From assembly GCF_027023985.1 (NCBI RefSeq), contig NZ_JALVTW010000025.1, forward strand, positions 20,615-84,614: a stretch of DNA of 64,000 bases. The letters run 5' to 3'. The stretch comes from Persephonella sp. (lineage in GTDB: Bacteria > Aquificota > Aquificia > Aquificales > Hydrogenothermaceae). The notes under the pieces were generated by a model. It saw nothing but the letters and a program-made list of their open reading frames with translations. It did not search any database and was not told the origin of the DNA. Below are positions 37,817 to 46,096 of the stretch, piece after piece. The translations under genes were made by a program, and so were the position numbers. The stretch's first letter is position 1. Each line of letters starts with the position of its first letter.

Positions 37817-37830
37817 AAAGGAGAGGAAAA

Positions 37831-38364
37831 ATGGGTAAGGTTCTGGTTTTATATGACACTCAGACAGGACATACTGCAAAAATGGCCGAGTATGTGGCAA
37901 AAGGAGCAAGAAAATATCCTGTTGAGGTCAGGCTTAAAAGTGTTGATGAGGCCACAAAAGAAGATATTCTCTGGTGTGATGGTATAGCCGTTGGTAGCCC
38001 TACACATCTTGGTGTTGTTTCATGGAAAATGAAAAAGTTCTGGGACGACCTTGTTGATTTATGGGGAGAAATTGATGGCAAGATTGGATGTGCTTTTTCT
38101 TCCTCTGGTGGATGGGGTGGTGGTAATGAAATAGCCTGTATGTCAATACTTACAATTTTGATGAATTATGGGTTTTTGGTATTTGGAGTTACAGATTATA
38201 CAGGGGATAAATTTACCCTTCACTACGGAGCTGTTTCTGCAGGTGAGCCGAGAAAGGAAGAAGAAATCAAAGCCTGTGAAAGACTGGGAGAAAGGCTTGC
38301 CCAGTGGGTTTTAGTATATGTTGATGGCAAAAAGGAATATAAAAAATCACAATCTCAGGAATAA
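37831..38364 (+). CDS. Flavodoxin-like FMN protein (WrbA-like)
   Basis: A 177-residue flavodoxin fold. The phosphate-binding loop is DTQTGHTAKMAEY near the N-terminus; GSPTHLGVVSWKMKKFWD and SSSGGWGGGNEI are further FMN-contact loops. The protein is longer than short-chain flavodoxins and resembles the WrbA/NAD(P)H:quinone reductase branch, so it may reduce quinones or act as an electron carrier. It has an AAAGGAGAGG ribosome-binding site. Its last 18 bases overlap the convergent mfd. Confidence 0.85.
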   Translation: MGKVLVLYDTQTGHTAKMAEYVAKGARKYPVEVRLKSVDEATKEDILWCDGIAVGSPTHLGVVSWKMKKFWDDLVDLWGEIDGKIGCAFSSSGGWGGGNEIACMSILTILMNYGFLVFGVTDYTGDKFTLHYGAVSAGEPRKEEEIKACERLGERLAQWVLVYVDGKKEYKKSQSQE

Positions 38365-41154
38365 TTCTGTTAGCTTAGGTATCTCCTTTTTATTTAAAAA
38401 TATCTCAACCTTTTCAGGTGATAAAAACTTAATATCAAAAATTTTCGGAAGTTCCATTATAAATTCCGGTGAAGGTGGATTTTCTGTATCCATATAAATT
38501 GTTGTGACAGGTTCCCTGAGTTCTATTTTGTTAATACCTTTGCCTGTCGCTGCCCTTTTGAGTTTTTCAATCTCCAGATATAATTCAAACACATCAGGTA
38601 GCCCTGAATAAAATTCCTTGAGATACTTATGGATATGTTCTATTTCTTTATAGTCTATAGCTTTAGACACAGTCATATATATGTTCATCCTTTCTTTAGG
38701 GTCAGGTATAAACTCATCAGGTATATAACTTTCTATATCTACAACCATTACAGGTTCTTTTTCTGAACTACCTTTTTCTTCAGAAATAGTTTCCTGAAGC
38801 AGTTTTATATACATTTCATATCCTACAGCTTTTATGTGCCCGCTCTGTTCAACTCCAAGTATATTTCCTGCTCCTCTAATCTGCATATCCTCAATAGAAA
38901 TTTTCAGGCCTGAGCCAGGTCTTGTTAACCTTAGAATTGCATCAAGCCTTTTTTCTGCATCTTTTGATATTTCAGGAGGAACAAGAAGATAGCAGTATGC
39001 CTGAATGTTTCCCCTACCCACTCTGCCTCTAAGATGATAAAGCTGTGCAAGACCAAAAAGGTCTGCCCTTTCAACAATAAGAGTGTTTGCAGTTGGGATA
39101 TCTATCCCTGTTTCTATTATTGATGTGGAAACCAGAATATCTATTTTCCTTTCTATAAAATCAAGTATTACCTTTTCAATCTGTTTAGGTTTCATTCTGC
39201 CATGGGCAACTTCAACATTTGCCTGTGGGAATATATCTTTAAGTGTTTTAGCTTTTTCCTCAATAGTATCAATACGGTTATGCAAATAAAACACCTGACC
39301 TTTTCTATTTAGTTCAAACTCAATTGCTTTTTTGATTATATTCTCACTTTCAACAAATACATAGGTTTTTGTTTCAAGCCTACCTTCAGGGGGAGTTTTA
39401 ATTACAGATAGTTCTTTTAAACCTGAAAGTGCCATATTTAATGTTCTCGGTATAGGAGTTGCTGTCATATAAAGGGTATCCACATCTTTTTTGATATGTC
39501 TTATCTTTTCTTTTGCACGGACCCCAAATCTGTGTTCCTCATCTATGATTAATAAGCCCAGATTTTTGAATTTAACATTATCTTGAAGTAACTTGTGGGT
39601 TCCTATAACAACGTCTATTTTCCCTTCTTCAAGCTGCTTTAAAATCTGTTCTGTTTCCTTTTTTGATTTTAGCCGTGATAGATTTTCTACTTTTATTCCG
39701 AATGGTTCAAGCCTTTCTTTGAAATTCCTGTAATGCTGATAAGAGAGTATAGTAGTCGGGGTTAAAACTGCTGTTTGTTTACCATTAATAGCAGCAATAA
39801 AAGCAGCCCTCAAAGCAACTTCTGTTTTACCAAACCCAACATCTCCGCAAATAACCCTTTCCATAGGTTTGTTAGAGGACATATCTTTTTTGACATCATT
39901 TATGGCTTTTAGCTGGTCTGGAGTTTCTATGTAGGGAAAGCTTTTTTCAAATTCAGAAATAAGCTCATCTGATATATTAAACGGTGGTCTTGTTATCTGC
40001 TGGCGCTGGGAATAAAGCTTAATCAGTTCCTTGGCTACTTTTTTAAGGGAATTTTTTATTTTTCTTTTGAGATTACGCCATGAGGTTCCGCCTATTTTGT
40101 CTAAAACAACATTTCCCTGTGGAGTATATCTGTAAATCTTATCAAAATGCAGATAGGATACATATATCTTTTCTCCTCCTGCATACTCAAGAATCATAAA
40201 ATCATAGGCTTTTCCTTTGATTTCCCTTGTTTCTATTCCCCTGAATATTCCTATTCCGTAATCTTCATGAATTATATAATCTCCTACTTCAAGGGGAGAA
40301 AATTCAAAATCAAGGCTTTCTTGGTTCTCTGGAAGAAAAATGATTTTTTCTTCTTCTAAGACAGCAGGTTGTCTTAGTGGAAGACGGACTTTTTTGAAAT
40401 CTGAGTAATCAGGTTTTTCTCCACCGGATACTTTATCCAGTAGATATGTGTCTTTCCCAATCTCTCTGTATATATTGAGATAATAAAAGTCAGCATTCTT
40501 GATAAATTTGCTAATATTTTCTTTTTCCGTCTCTTTAAACTGAATTTCAATCCCTGAACGGAGAATAACAGGTTCGTCATAAAGGGGATAAATATCTATC
40601 TGATTTACTTCTTTTCTGGTGTTAAGCTTTGAAATCTGGAATATATTTTCAACTGTATCCCCGAAAAAATCTATCTCAAAAACTCCCCTAAAAGGGATAT
40701 AAATCCTAACAATTCCACCTTTTACTGAAAACTCTCCTTCATTTTCAACATTTTCTTCCCTAATGTATCCATGTTCAACAAGTTTGTAAAGTAAGTAATC
40801 CCTATCTAAATCTGTTCCTATGGAAACAGTAATTATTTCTTTATCAAAATTTTTTCTAATAGTTGTATTGAATATGTTAGGGTCTGAAACAGCTATAACC
40901 GGTTTTTTGCTTTTTATTAGCTGGGTAAGGGCAAAATTTCTTCTAATCTGAAGCTCAAGGTCATACTTATCAATCTGGGATGGCAGTTCAACAATCTGGA
41001 TATCTTTTTTTAGATAATTAGCATAGACTCTGGCATCATTTAAAAATAGTTTTTTTCTCTTTTGGTCTTCTGTGATTACTAAAGATTTTCCTTCTGTTTT
41101 GGCAACCAGATAATATTCAGGAAGAGAACCTGTAAACCCGTATAGCTTTTTCAT
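38347..41154 (-). CDS. mfd: Transcription-repair coupling factor Mfd (short form)
   Basis: A 935-residue DNA translocase that removes stalled RNA polymerase and recruits nucleotide-excision repair. The RNA polymerase interaction domain (VGDYIIHEDYGIGIFRGIE) lies near residue 290, about 190 residues earlier than in the 1148-residue Escherichia coli protein. The RecG-like motor is complete: GDVGFGKTEVALR (Walker A), DEEHRFGV, TATPIPRTL and RGRVGRG. The shortening falls in the N-terminal UvrB-homology region, so UvrA recruitment may be weak or different. The C-terminal domain is present. It overlaps the flavodoxin gene tail to tail. Confidence 0.95.
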   Translation of the reverse strand: MKKLYGFTGSLPEYYLVAKTEGKSLVITEDQKRKKLFLNDARVYANYLKKDIQIVELPSQIDKYDLELQIRRNFALTQLIKSKKPVIAVSDPNIFNTTIRKNFDKEIITVSIGTDLDRDYLLYKLVEHGYIREENVENEGEFSVKGGIVRIYIPFRGVFEIDFFGDTVENIFQISKLNTRKEVNQIDIYPLYDEPVILRSGIEIQFKETEKENISKFIKNADFYYLNIYREIGKDTYLLDKVSGGEKPDYSDFKKVRLPLRQPAVLEEEKIIFLPENQESLDFEFSPLEVGDYIIHEDYGIGIFRGIETREIKGKAYDFMILEYAGGEKIYVSYLHFDKIYRYTPQGNVVLDKIGGTSWRNLKRKIKNSLKKVAKELIKLYSQRQQITRPPFNISDELISEFEKSFPYIETPDQLKAINDVKKDMSSNKPMERVICGDVGFGKTEVALRAAFIAAINGKQTAVLTPTTILSYQHYRNFKERLEPFGIKVENLSRLKSKKETEQILKQLEEGKIDVVIGTHKLLQDNVKFKNLGLLIIDEEHRFGVRAKEKIRHIKKDVDTLYMTATPIPRTLNMALSGLKELSVIKTPPEGRLETKTYVFVESENIIKKAIEFELNRKGQVFYLHNRIDTIEEKAKTLKDIFPQANVEVAHGRMKPKQIEKVILDFIERKIDILVSTSIIETGIDIPTANTLIVERADLFGLAQLYHLRGRVGRGNIQAYCYLLVPPEISKDAEKRLDAILRLTRPGSGLKISIEDMQIRGAGNILGVEQSGHIKAVGYEMYIKLLQETISEEKGSSEKEPVMVVDIESYIPDEFIPDPKERMNIYMTVSKAIDYKEIEHIHKYLKEFYSGLPDVFELYLEIEKLKRAATGKGINKIELREPVTTIYMDTENPPSPEFIMELPKIFDIKFLSPEKVEIFLNKKEIPKLTELFLRL

Positions 41155-41163
41155 AGGGGAAAA

Positions 41164-41667
41164 TTATTCATTTTTAAGAGTTCTTGCAAGTCTTCTTGCC
41201 TTTAGTCTTTGGGGCTTTTGTTTAATCTCAAATTTTTCTTCAGAAACAAAGATATATTTAGGGACATAATACATCAATGCAAGAATTAGGGTAAGAACTC
41301 CTATTCCTATATAATCAAGAGGTTTAAAATGTGGCGCTTTTATAATTATTTCCCTTAAAACAGCAATAAGAGTTGTTTTTACTATTAGAGATGTATCAAT
41401 CCGCCTTTCTTTCAAGTATTCTATTGTAAGCCTGAATAACTCAACAAGGATAAATAGATATATAAACTTTGGGATAAGGTCATAAACTTTAACTTTAGCT
41501 TTTGTTAAAGAAAGGAAAATATCATAGAGAGCATAAATACTAAGCATAAAAAGTAGTATTAGAAGTATAAGGACAATAATATCTTCTAAAAATTCAAGAA
41601 AATTCCCTAATTTCCTATGTATTTCATGGGGTTTTAATATATCTTTAAATCTATCCCTCATCGGCAT
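41164..41667 (-). CDS. PsiE-like membrane protein
   Basis: A 167-residue protein with about four membrane helices (around 26-48, 62-80, 95-110 and 118-137). The pattern, with HEIHRKLGNFLEFLEDIIV at the start, a KERRID loop and a final GVLTLILALMYYVPKYIF helix, resembles the PsiE phosphate-starvation-inducible family. The basic C-tail is cytoplasmic by the positive-inside rule. The function in the family is unknown. It is the last gene of a minus-strand group of small membrane proteins behind the transglycosylase, and mfd begins 9 bp further on. Confidence 0.78.
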   Translation of the reverse strand: MPMRDRFKDILKPHEIHRKLGNFLEFLEDIIVLILLILLFMLSIYALYDIFLSLTKAKVKVYDLIPKFIYLFILVELFRLTIEYLKERRIDTSLIVKTTLIAVLREIIIKAPHFKPLDYIGIGVLTLILALMYYVPKYIFVSEEKFEIKQKPQRLKARRLARTLKNE

Positions 41668-41679
41668 CTGAACCTAATT

Positions 41680-41796
41680 TTAGTTTTGTTTTTTCTCTTC
41701 TATGTAGTCTTGTATAGACTGGAAAGCAAGTATAATGCCACCTATAGCGAGGATAGAAAGACCTATTATAGTTAAAATCATGATTAAGGTTTCCAT
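41680..41796 (-). CDS. Small single-pass membrane protein (38 residues)
   Basis: A 38-residue frame starting METLIMILTII and ending YIEEKKQN. Residues about 4-25 form one membrane helix, followed by a charged cytoplasmic tail. The ATG is preceded by AAAGGAG at 8-base spacing, inside the end of the upstream 90-residue gene, which it overlaps by 13 bp. The psiE-like gene starts 13 bp after it. Its good ribosome-binding site, hydrophobic design and tight packing argue that it is real. I know no family for it. Confidence 0.6.
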   Translation of the reverse strand: METLIMILTIIGLSILAIGGIILAFQSIQDYIEEKKQN

Positions 41797-42056
41797 TTTT
41801 CCAGCTCCTTTAGCTTTGTCCTAATAGTAATTACTATAATTAAAAAATAAATAGAAAATGTTAAAAAGACTACCAGTAAAAACACAAAAACTACTTCATA
41901 CCATATGTTAGGTATATCAATAATTTTAGCTAAAGTTCCTATTCCTGCTCCAACAGTCAGAATCAAAATCAAAATAGTTCTGGTTAATCCTTCTTTAACC
42001 TTTAACTTCTCTATTTCTAATTTCTTAAGCTCTATCTCTTTTTGCAGATTATCCAT
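41784..42056 (-). CDS. Hypothetical two-helix membrane protein
   Basis: A 90-residue protein. An N-terminal charged helix (about 1-22, LQKEIELKKLEIEKLKVKE) looks like a coiled coil, followed by two membrane helices (about 24-44 and 50-76) and a basic C-tail. It overlaps the transglycosylase gene by 8 bp and the 38-residue gene by 13 bp, so the minus-strand genes are translationally linked. No family is recognised. It could be a small membrane adaptor with its coiled coil in the cytoplasm, which is inference. Confidence 0.72.
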   Translation of the reverse strand: MDNLQKEIELKKLEIEKLKVKEGLTRTILILILTVGAGIGTLAKIIDIPNIWYEVVFVFLLVVFLTFSIYFLIIVITIRTKLKELEKWKP

Positions 42057-43341
42057 TCATTTTAACTTTTATCAGCTTTTTAACCTGTTTAACATCCCTT
42101 TTCTTTACAGGGATGAATAGCTTCATATTAGGATAAATATTTCCCTTTAGCTTATTCCATAGTTTAATAACTGTTATAGAAACTCCAAACTTACGGGAGA
42201 TTTTTCTTAAAGTATCTCCTCTTTTAACTCTGTAATAAAAACCTTTTTGAGTATAAATCAACTCGTCTGTCAGGTCAATTAAGCCTCTATAATAATCGGG
42301 AGGTGCAAGGATATATGATGGAACAGTAATTATCATCTTAGAGTTAATATAGGAAGATTTTAAATGATTTAGTTTTTTTAGCCTTTTGACTGATGTATGG
42401 AATTTTTTGGCTATTTTAGCAAGGGTATCCCCCTTTTGAACCTGATAATTAATCAATGCTGGATATTTTTTCAGTGGTGCATTTTCTACAACATATAAAA
42501 CAGCATTTTTCATTCCCTTTGGAACATACAGGTTATATTCCTGATTATCAGGTGGAATAACGCCCCTTTTTAGATGGGGGTTCATCTCTTTTAGTTTTTT
42601 ATATGGAATACCTGTATTTTTTGCTATATATTTAAGAGATACAGGTTTGTTTAGTTTTACTACATCATAGCTAATATAGTCATAATTGAAATTTTCCTTT
42701 TTCAATAAATCTTTGACTATTATTACCGTTGCAATAAAGTTAGGCACGTAATTTCTGGTTTCCCTTGAAAGATACTCATCTATATCCCAAAAATTTCTTG
42801 CCCTGTATCTGTTGATTTTTCTTATTATTGTTCCTTCACCTGCATTATAACTGGCAAGGGCAAGTCCCCAATCTTCAAAAATGCTATGCAAGTCTTTTAG
42901 ATAAAGGGCTGCTGCTATTGTGGATTTTTCAGGGTCGAGTCTTTCATCAACCCATTTGTTTATTTTCAGCCCATACGTTCTGGCTGTATGAGGCATAAAC
43001 TGCCATAATCCCCGAGCTCCTGCAGGGGATTTTACATAAATGTTGAAATGGCTTTCTATTATTGGTAGAAAAGCCATATCCTCCGGAATTCCATATTCTT
43101 TGAAGATTTTTCTTATGGCAGGAATATATTTTTTTCCTCTGTTGAGGATAATCTTTATTCTTGGTAAACCTCTCTTTCTAAAAAGGATTACCCTGTTTCT
43201 AATCAGAGAATAGTTAGCAATTCCTATCTTTTGTAGTTTAAAGTTTTTATAAGCCCATGAGTTAGACTTCTCTATTTCCTTTGCAGTAGCCAAGAAAAAC
43301 ACTACAAAAAATGCTATAATTAATCCTGAAAATCTTTTCAT
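42049..43341 (-). CDS. mltD: Membrane-bound lytic transglycosylase MltD-like, two LysM repeats
   Basis: A 430-residue murein hydrolase. A signal peptide or anchor (about 5-20) is followed by a lysozyme-like SLT domain (about 70-225) with the catalytic glutamate in FLPIIESHF, the GARGLWQFMP motif and the ALASYNAGEG motif. Two LysM peptidoglycan-binding repeats lie at the C-terminus (YQVQKGDTLAKIAKKF and YRVKRGDTLRKISRKF). It cleaves glycan strands to anhydromuropeptides in the periplasm. I do not see a clear lipobox cysteine. It heads the minus-strand run toward mfd. Confidence 0.93.
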   Translation of the reverse strand: MKRFSGLIIAFFVVFFLATAKEIEKSNSWAYKNFKLQKIGIANYSLIRNRVILFRKRGLPRIKIILNRGKKYIPAIRKIFKEYGIPEDMAFLPIIESHFNIYVKSPAGARGLWQFMPHTARTYGLKINKWVDERLDPEKSTIAAALYLKDLHSIFEDWGLALASYNAGEGTIIRKINRYRARNFWDIDEYLSRETRNYVPNFIATVIIVKDLLKKENFNYDYISYDVVKLNKPVSLKYIAKNTGIPYKKLKEMNPHLKRGVIPPDNQEYNLYVPKGMKNAVLYVVENAPLKKYPALINYQVQKGDTLAKIAKKFHTSVKRLKKLNHLKSSYINSKMIITVPSYILAPPDYYRGLIDLTDELIYTQKGFYYRVKRGDTLRKISRKFGVSITVIKLWNKLKGNIYPNMKLFIPVKKRDVKQVKKLIKVKMNG

Positions 43342-43382
43342 TTCTGCCGTAACTACCGCTCCTTAATAATTTTTATTGAAAT

Positions 43383-43412
43383 TTAACATTAAACACTCAA
43401 ATTATTTATAAT
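43383..43412 (+). promoter_or_regulatory. Promoter of the radical SAM gene
   Basis: TTAACA (43383-43388) and a perfect TATAAT (43407-43412) are separated by 18 bp, about 45 bp before the gene's ATG. This is one of the better promoter matches in the window. Confidence 0.5.
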
Positions 43413-43456
43413 ATGGCTCATAAAAATTAAATGCAACTGGAATATAAATAAAAGTT

Positions 43457-44368
43457 ATGAAATACCTGTTTGGACCTGTTAATTCACGACGATTTGGACT
43501 ATCTCTGGGAATTGATTTATCTCCAGATAAAAAATCGTGCAATTTTGACTGCCTTTATTGTGAGCTGGATAAGGCTAAACCGGTTTCCACCATACAAAAT
43601 GAACCTAACCCAGATGAGATAGTAGCCGAAGTAAAGCATTTTTTACAAAAAAATCCATATCCTGAGGTCATCACAATAACTGCAAATGGCGAGCCAACCT
43701 TATACTCAAAACTTGATGTGCTAATTGAAAAACTACAAAAGATAAAAGGAAACTCCCAGCTTCTCATACTTTCAAATGGTTCAACAATTCACAAAAAAGA
43801 AATCCAGGAAGCTTTGAAAAATCTTGATATTGTTAAGATTTCCCTTGATGCTGCTGACCAGAGAACATTTCAAAAAGTTAACAAAACACTTAAGGGAATA
43901 AAAGTAGAAAATATAATTCAGGGACTACAAGAATTCAGGAAAATTTTCAAAGGAACTCTTGTTATTGAAATTTTGGTGGTAAAAAATGTAAATGATTCAC
44001 CTGAAAATATAAAAAAGATAGCCGAAGTTTTAAAGGATATTAAACCTGATAGAGTTGACCTTGGAACTGTTGACAGACCTCCTGCATACCGTGTTTTTCC
44101 GGTATCAGACGAAGAACTACTTAAATTAGGGGAGTGTCTTAAGGATTTTAATCTAAATATCATAACCCGTGGTAAAGATAATATTCTCTCTGAATTCCAG
44201 TTATCAGAGGAAGAAATCCTGAACACATTTAAACGAAGACCTTACACATATTCAGACATAGAAAAGGTTTTTAATCAAGAAACAGTAAACAAAATTAAAG
44301 ATATGATTTCCAATGGAAAACTTATTGAAAAGAAAGTAGGAAATACTTTTTTCATACTTCCAGGGTAG
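43457..44368 (+). CDS. Radical SAM protein (COG0731-like)
   Basis: A 303-residue radical S-adenosylmethionine enzyme. The cluster motif CNFDCLYC supplies the three cysteines, preceded by GPVNSRRFGLSLGIDLSP, a hallmark of the group related to the wybutosine enzyme TYW1 and called Fe-S oxidoreductases. ITANGEPTL corresponds to the glycine-rich SAM-binding segment. The C-terminal 70 residues form a winged-helix-like tail (PYTYSDIEKVFNQE). The substrate is unknown in bacteria. It appears to be a single-gene unit. Confidence 0.87.
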   Translation: MKYLFGPVNSRRFGLSLGIDLSPDKKSCNFDCLYCELDKAKPVSTIQNEPNPDEIVAEVKHFLQKNPYPEVITITANGEPTLYSKLDVLIEKLQKIKGNSQLLILSNGSTIHKKEIQEALKNLDIVKISLDAADQRTFQKVNKTLKGIKVENIIQGLQEFRKIFKGTLVIEILVVKNVNDSPENIKKIAEVLKDIKPDRVDLGTVDRPPAYRVFPVSDEELLKLGECLKDFNLNIITRGKDNILSEFQLSEEEILNTFKRRPYTYSDIEKVFNQETVNKIKDMISNGKLIEKKVGNTFFILPG

Positions 44369-44425
44369 CTTATCAAAAATTTTCACCTAATATTAATAGA
44401 AGTCCTTAATTCCTAAATCTCAGGA

Positions 44426-44453
44426 TTGAAGTTGATAAAAATTGACTTATATT
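44426..44453 (+). promoter_or_regulatory. Candidate promoter of the DUF2267 gene
   Basis: TTGAAG (44426-44431) and TATATT (44448-44453) are spaced by 16 bp, about 38 bp before the start codon. The gene also has a strong AAAGGAGGG ribosome-binding site and its own terminator, so it looks like a well-expressed single-gene unit. Confidence 0.4.
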
Positions 44454-44491
44454 TTTTATGTGAAAAATCATAAAACAAAGGAGGGCGAGCC

Positions 44492-44929
44492 ATGAATTTC
44501 GAAAAATATGTCCAAAAAGGAAATGAGTTCTTAAAAGAACTTGCAGAAGAACTTGGAACTCCAGGAGATAAAGACAGAGCTGCAAGAATACTCCGTGCAG
44601 TATTACACGCCCTTAGAAAAAGACTTACACCAGAAGAATTTTTAGATTTACTCGCACAACTACCAATGTGCATTAAAGCAATAGCTGTGGATGGCTGGAG
44701 AATTCATGAAAGTCCGGATAAGTCTATTAAACATATAGATGACCTTATAGAAGCAGTTATGGAAGAGGACAGAAGAACTGCAGCAAGAGACCTTGGTAAT
44801 GAAGAACATGCCAAAGAAGCTATAAAAGCTGTAATAAGAGTAATCAAAAGACATGTATCTGACGGTGAAATAAAAGATGTAGAAGCTGAACTTCCAAAAC
44901 AACTAAGAGAGTTTATAGAAGAAGCATAA
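44492..44929 (+). CDS. DUF2267 protein
   Basis: A 145-residue helical protein of the DUF2267 family. The conserved features are ARILRAVLHALRKRLTPEEF in the first half, the LPMCIKAIAVDGW segment and a repeat of the same layout in the second half (AIKAVIRVIKRHVSDGEIKD followed by LPKQLREF), so it is built of two homologous modules. It is soluble and charged. The function is unknown. A near-perfect ribosome-binding site and a strong terminator suggest an abundant product. Confidence 0.87.
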   Translation: MNFEKYVQKGNEFLKELAEELGTPGDKDRAARILRAVLHALRKRLTPEEFLDLLAQLPMCIKAIAVDGWRIHESPDKSIKHIDDLIEAVMEEDRRTAARDLGNEEHAKEAIKAVIRVIKRHVSDGEIKDVEAELPKQLREFIEEA

Positions 44930-44933
44930 TTTC

Positions 44934-44960
44934 AAAGCCCCGTTTAAGCGGGGCTTTTTT
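44934..44960 (+). terminator. Rho-independent terminator
   Basis: AAAGCCCCG pairs with CGGGGCTTT across a 6-base loop and is followed by a run of Ts. It begins four bases after the DUF2267 stop codon. It is the only strong GC-rich hairpin with a T-tract I noticed in the window. Confidence 0.93.
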
Positions 44961-45037
44961 ATTTTCCCCTAATAAAAATCATTTTTTTATCTTTCCAAAT
45001 ATCCTTTAATTTTCCTCAAAAACTCAGGAGAAGTTCC

Positions 45038-46060
45038 GTGATATATAAAAATTTTGCCAATATGAAATTATCAGAGATAGGAATAGGAACATATCTTGGT
45101 CAGCCTGATGACCAGACAGACCAGAATTATCTGGAAACAATCACAGAAGGAATCAAAAGAGGAATTACCGTAATAGATACAGCCATAAACTACAGGAATA
45201 TGCGAAGTGAAGTTGTTGTTGGAAAAGCTATAAAAAGCACAAATAGAAAAGATGTTTATATTTCTACTAAAGGTGGATATCTTGCGGTTCCATATAATAT
45301 TCAGCAGGATGCAACCCAGTGGTTTAAAGAAAATTTTGTCCAGACAGGGATAGTATCTCCTTCAGAAATCACCCAAACAGGAAATATTATTTCTACTAAA
45401 TATATAGACTGGGCTTTTGAGCAGAGCTTAAAAAATTTGGACACAGATTATATTGATATCTACTTTTTGCATAATCCGGAAGACCAACTACTGAAATTTG
45501 ATAGAGAGGCTTTTTTAGACAGATTAAGGGGTGTTTTTAGACTTCTAGAAGGAAAGGTTCAGGAAGGTAAACTCAGATTTTATGGTCTTGCCACCTGGAA
45601 TGGCTTTAGAGTTCCTGAAAACCACCGGCAATATCTAAATCTGTATGAGATATACCAACTGGCTAAAGAGGTAGGGGGAGAATCTCATCATTTTAGATCT
45701 ATACAACTGCCTTATAATCTGGCTATGCTTGAGGCGTATAATCTGAAAAATCAAGAGATAAATGGAGAGAAACTATCCACCCTTGAAGCAGCCGAAAAAC
45801 TTGGAATTTATACATATATCAGCGCACCAACCATGCAAGGAAGATTAATCAGGCCGGTAGCTCCTGAAATCTTAGAAAGATTTAAAGTCAAAAAATATTC
45901 CCATATTCCTATCCAATTTGTAAGAAGCACAAAAGGAGTAGGAACAACGCTAATAGGAATGTCAAAAAAGCAGCATTTATTAGAAAATCTTGAGATAGAA
46001 GATATCCAACCACTACCTCCTGAAGAAATAGATAATATGATAAACTCAAGAAAAATTTAA
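45038..46060 (+). CDS. Aldo/keto reductase
   Basis: A 340-residue NAD(P)H-dependent oxidoreductase of the AKR superfamily. The catalytic residues are recognisable as DTAINYR (Asp and Tyr), STKGG (Lys) and YFLHNPE (His), and the coenzyme region includes FVRSTKGVGTTLIG near the C-terminus. The natural substrate cannot be inferred. The start is GTG with CAGGAG seven bases upstream. It follows the terminator and precedes moeA by 36 bp, where a weak AT-rich promoter could lie. Confidence 0.9.
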   Translation: MIYKNFANMKLSEIGIGTYLGQPDDQTDQNYLETITEGIKRGITVIDTAINYRNMRSEVVVGKAIKSTNRKDVYISTKGGYLAVPYNIQQDATQWFKENFVQTGIVSPSEITQTGNIISTKYIDWAFEQSLKNLDTDYIDIYFLHNPEDQLLKFDREAFLDRLRGVFRLLEGKVQEGKLRFYGLATWNGFRVPENHRQYLNLYEIYQLAKEVGGESHHFRSIQLPYNLAMLEAYNLKNQEINGEKLSTLEAAEKLGIYTYISAPTMQGRLIRPVAPEILERFKVKKYSHIPIQFVRSTKGVGTTLIGMSKKQHLLENLEIEDIQPLPPEEIDNMINSRKI

Positions 46061-46096
46061 TATAATTGTGTTAAATCAGCCTCAAAGGAGCTCAAA

